Shown here piece by piece: positions 4,587 through 5,792 of a stretch of 5,792 bases of DNA. Source of the DNA: Lachnoclostridium sp. UBA2905 (GTDB taxonomy: Bacteria > Bacillota > Clostridia > Lachnospirales > Lachnospiraceae); assembly GCA_002349525.1 (NCBI GenBank), contig DEDL01000009.1:26572-32363 (forward strand), read 5' to 3'. Numbering within the stretch: position 1 is the stretch's first letter; each line of letters opens with the position of its first letter. The notes below the pieces were generated by a model. It did not search any database, had not been told where the DNA came from, and saw only the letters and a program-made list of their open reading frames with translations. A program made the translations under genes and the position numbers.

Positions 4587-5579
4587 ATGACAAATTTCAA
4601 AAAATTAGCAGCACTTACACTTTGTGTATCAGTATTCGGTATTTCAGGTGCGACGGCATTTTCAGATTTATCAGGTAATTTTGATAAGTTTCTATCTTCT
4701 AATGCTTCATCTGATGAGAACTCAGACACGAAAGAAGACAAGGTAACTTCTGTTTCAGTAAACGACTCAGTTTCATCTACAACATCAAAGTCTTATACAG
4801 ATGTTTCAGATGTGGCAGAAAATGTTCTGCCATCCATAGTTGCAATTAATGTAACTGAAAGAGTGACACAAAACTATTTTGGAAGACAGGTTACAGGTGA
4901 AACAAGCGGATCAGGCTCCGGCATAATAATTGGAGAAAAGGATGGCTATCTGCTTATTGCAACCAATAATCATGTTGTGGGAAGTGCTGATTCTGTTACT
5001 ATTAATTTCTGTGACAATGAAAATGCACCTGCAACCGTAAGAGGCTGTGATGCTGACAATGATCTTGCAGTTGTTGCAGTCAAAAAAACCGACCTTAATA
5101 GCAGCACTCTTTCTTCTATAAAAATTGCAAGACTTGGAAGCTCTGATGATTCAAAGGTTGGTGAAATGGTTGTAGCTATCGGTAATGCCCTGGGATATGG
5201 ACAGTCTGTTACAGTTGGTTATATAAGTGCAAAGGACCGGGAAATTGAAAGCAGCTCCGAAAACAAGAATAATAACAGCAATAATTACAACGATTACAAC
5301 ATTTGTGATAACAATAATGACATAAATAATAATAACAGAAGCAGTAATAATAACAGCAAGAGCTCCTCATCAAAAGCTTCAATGAAACTTCTTCAGACAG
5401 ATGCTGCCATCAATCCGGGCAATAGTGGTGGCGCACTTGTTAATATGAAGGGTGAGGTTATAGGTATCAATTCAGCCAAATTCGCTTCATCTGATGTTGA
5501 AGGAATGGGATTTGCAATTCCAATAAGTAGTGCTTCTTCAATACTTGAAAAGCTTGCCAGTCAAAATGTCCTTGCATAA
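4587..5579 (+). CDS. htrA: HtrA/DegP-like S1C serine protease, exported, lacking PDZ domain
   Basis: The protein is 330 aa from the ATG at 4587. Residues 1-24 form a signal peptide or membrane anchor: charged MTNFKK, hydrophobic core, AXA-type end GATA. Residues 25-70 are a Ser/Asp-rich linker. The trypsin-like core runs from about 71 (DVSDVAENVLPSIVAINV) and has the full triad: His129 in ATNNHVV, Asp159 in DADNDLAVV, Ser280 in INPGNSGGALV. Typical S1C strands are present (VVAIGNALGYGQSVTVGYIS; GMGFAIPIS). The role would be quality-control proteolysis of exported proteins. Two oddities stand out. The chain stops 21 residues after GMGFA, where relatives continue into a PDZ domain. Residues about 221-265 are an Asn/Ser-rich tract (18 Asn in 226-256) between GYISAKDRE and LLQTDAAIN, the place of the L3 sensor loop. 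It is alone on the plus strand, divergent from aroA, and probably under control of the 11-bp-phased box array. The family call is firm; the specific role is inference. Confidence 0.9.
   Translation: MTNFKKLAALTLCVSVFGISGATAFSDLSGNFDKFLSSNASSDENSDTKEDKVTSVSVNDSVSSTTSKSYTDVSDVAENVLPSIVAINVTERVTQNYFGRQVTGETSGSGSGIIIGEKDGYLLIATNNHVVGSADSVTINFCDNENAPATVRGCDADNDLAVVAVKKTDLNSSTLSSIKIARLGSSDDSKVGEMVVAIGNALGYGQSVTVGYISAKDREIESSSENKNNNSNNYNDYNICDNNNDINNNNRSSNNNSKSSSSKASMKLLQTDAAINPGNSGGALVNMKGEVIGINSAKFASSDVEGMGFAIPISSASSILEKLASQNVLA
5262..5354 (+). repeat. AAT/AAC-rich low-complexity tract inside htrA
   Basis: This stretch is dominated by AAT and AAC codons (18 Asn in 31 codons, with Ser, Asp and Tyr between). 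The codons are mixed rather than one pure triplet, so slippage is possible but limited, and the reading frame is intact through the tract into the Ser280 motif. The base composition differs clearly from the rest of the gene. Confidence 0.85.
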
Positions 5580-5612
5580 TTTCCATGCAGATTTTGGAAT
5601 TTTCCACAAAAA

Positions 5613-5662
5613 TACCGACCTCCAATCGTTAGATTTTTAGGTCTAACTTTCGGGGGTCGGTA
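5613..5662. terminator. Long hairpin after htrA, likely (bidirectional) terminator
   Basis: TACCGACCTCC (5613-5623) pairs with GGGGGTCGGTA (5652-5662), 11 bp with one T-G wobble on the plus strand. Inside, GTTAGA (5628-5633) pairs with TCTAAC (5642-5647). It begins 33 bp after the htrA stop. On the minus strand the stem is followed at once by ATTTTTG-like sequence (plus-strand AAAAA at 5608-5612), a classic terminator for a gene arriving from the right. In the plus direction the T-run is weaker (CACTTT, with TTTTTT only near 5691). It may serve both directions. I vaguely associate this hairpin with insertion-sequence flanks in related genomes, but cannot support that here. Confidence 0.6.
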
Positions 5663-5728
5663 CACTTTAAGCACATTCCCTTTTAATTCTTTTTTCTTTC
5701 ACCCTGGCAAACCTGTGTAGGATATGCC
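5663..5728. other. Intergenic sequence with no gene seen
   Basis: No open frame with a start and ribosome site is present on either strand. A minus-strand frame of about 30 codons runs through here, but it follows two stops in the tandem-repeat tract (TGA then TAA near 5757-5765) and has no start codon. A T-rich run (TTTTTT near 5691-5696) is the only noticeable element. Confidence 0.6.
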
Positions 5729-5792
5729 TTAGAATTATTGCATCAAGTTCTTTGCTTTAAATTCATTGCATTAAATTCATTGTATTAAATTC
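5729..5792. repeat. 14-bp tandem repeats reaching the right edge
   Basis: TTAAATTCATTGCA (5757-5770) is repeated as TTAAATTCATTGTA (5771-5784) and begins again at 5785-5792. The two preceding 14-mers are decayed copies: TCAAGTTCTTTGCT (5743-5756, 10 of 14 matches) and TTAGAATTATTGCA (5729-5742, 11 of 14). About 4.6 units are visible and the array may continue beyond the window. All frames contain stops, so it is non-coding. Confidence 0.8.

Noticed and set aside
5663..5756. Small minus-strand frame of about 30 codons
   Set aside because: It has no start codon or ribosome site and follows two stops in the tandem-repeat tract.

Overview
The window is AT-rich chromosomal DNA from a low-GC Firmicute. 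The style of the housekeeping proteins (closest in my memory to Lachnospiraceae), strong GGAGG/GGGAG ribosome-binding sites and the DUF815 ATPase fit a gut Lachnospiraceae bacterium, possibly near Lachnospira/[Eubacterium] eligens. The species guess is recall only; no search was run.

Left two-thirds (1-4085, minus strand): three genes on one strand with short gaps and no visible terminator between them, so probably one transcript: aroA (EPSP synthase), then argS (arginyl-tRNA synthetase, TTG start), then a DUF815 AAA+ ATPase cut by the left edge after its Walker B aspartates. They join shikimate-pathway amino acid synthesis, tRNA charging and an ATPase of unknown role; no direct functional link is evident.

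Centre (4086-4586): a dense non-coding control region between divergent transcription units. A good minus-strand promoter (TTGACA-N17-TATATT) would start the aroA transcript near 4386 and give a leader of about 300 nt. That leader holds two copies of a 62-bp identical repeat, a 63-nt near-perfect hairpin and a 14-bp inverted repeat pairing the 5' end of the leader with its middle. To the right, five CATCA(C/A)A boxes sit exactly 11 bp apart and run into the -35 position of a candidate plus-strand promoter. This is the architecture expected for a tandem-binding OmpR/PhoB-type response regulator.

Right (4587-5579, plus strand): a secreted or membrane-anchored HtrA/DegP-like (S1C) serine protease with a complete His-Asp-Ser triad. 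It lacks a PDZ domain and has an Asn/Ser-rich tract where HtrA proteins carry the regulatory L3 sensor loop. After it come a long terminator-like hairpin (5613-5662) and degenerate 14-bp tandem repeats running to the right edge.

The most unusual items are the 11-bp-phased box array, the structured repeat-containing aroA leader and the PDZ-less protease with its Asn-rich sensor loop.
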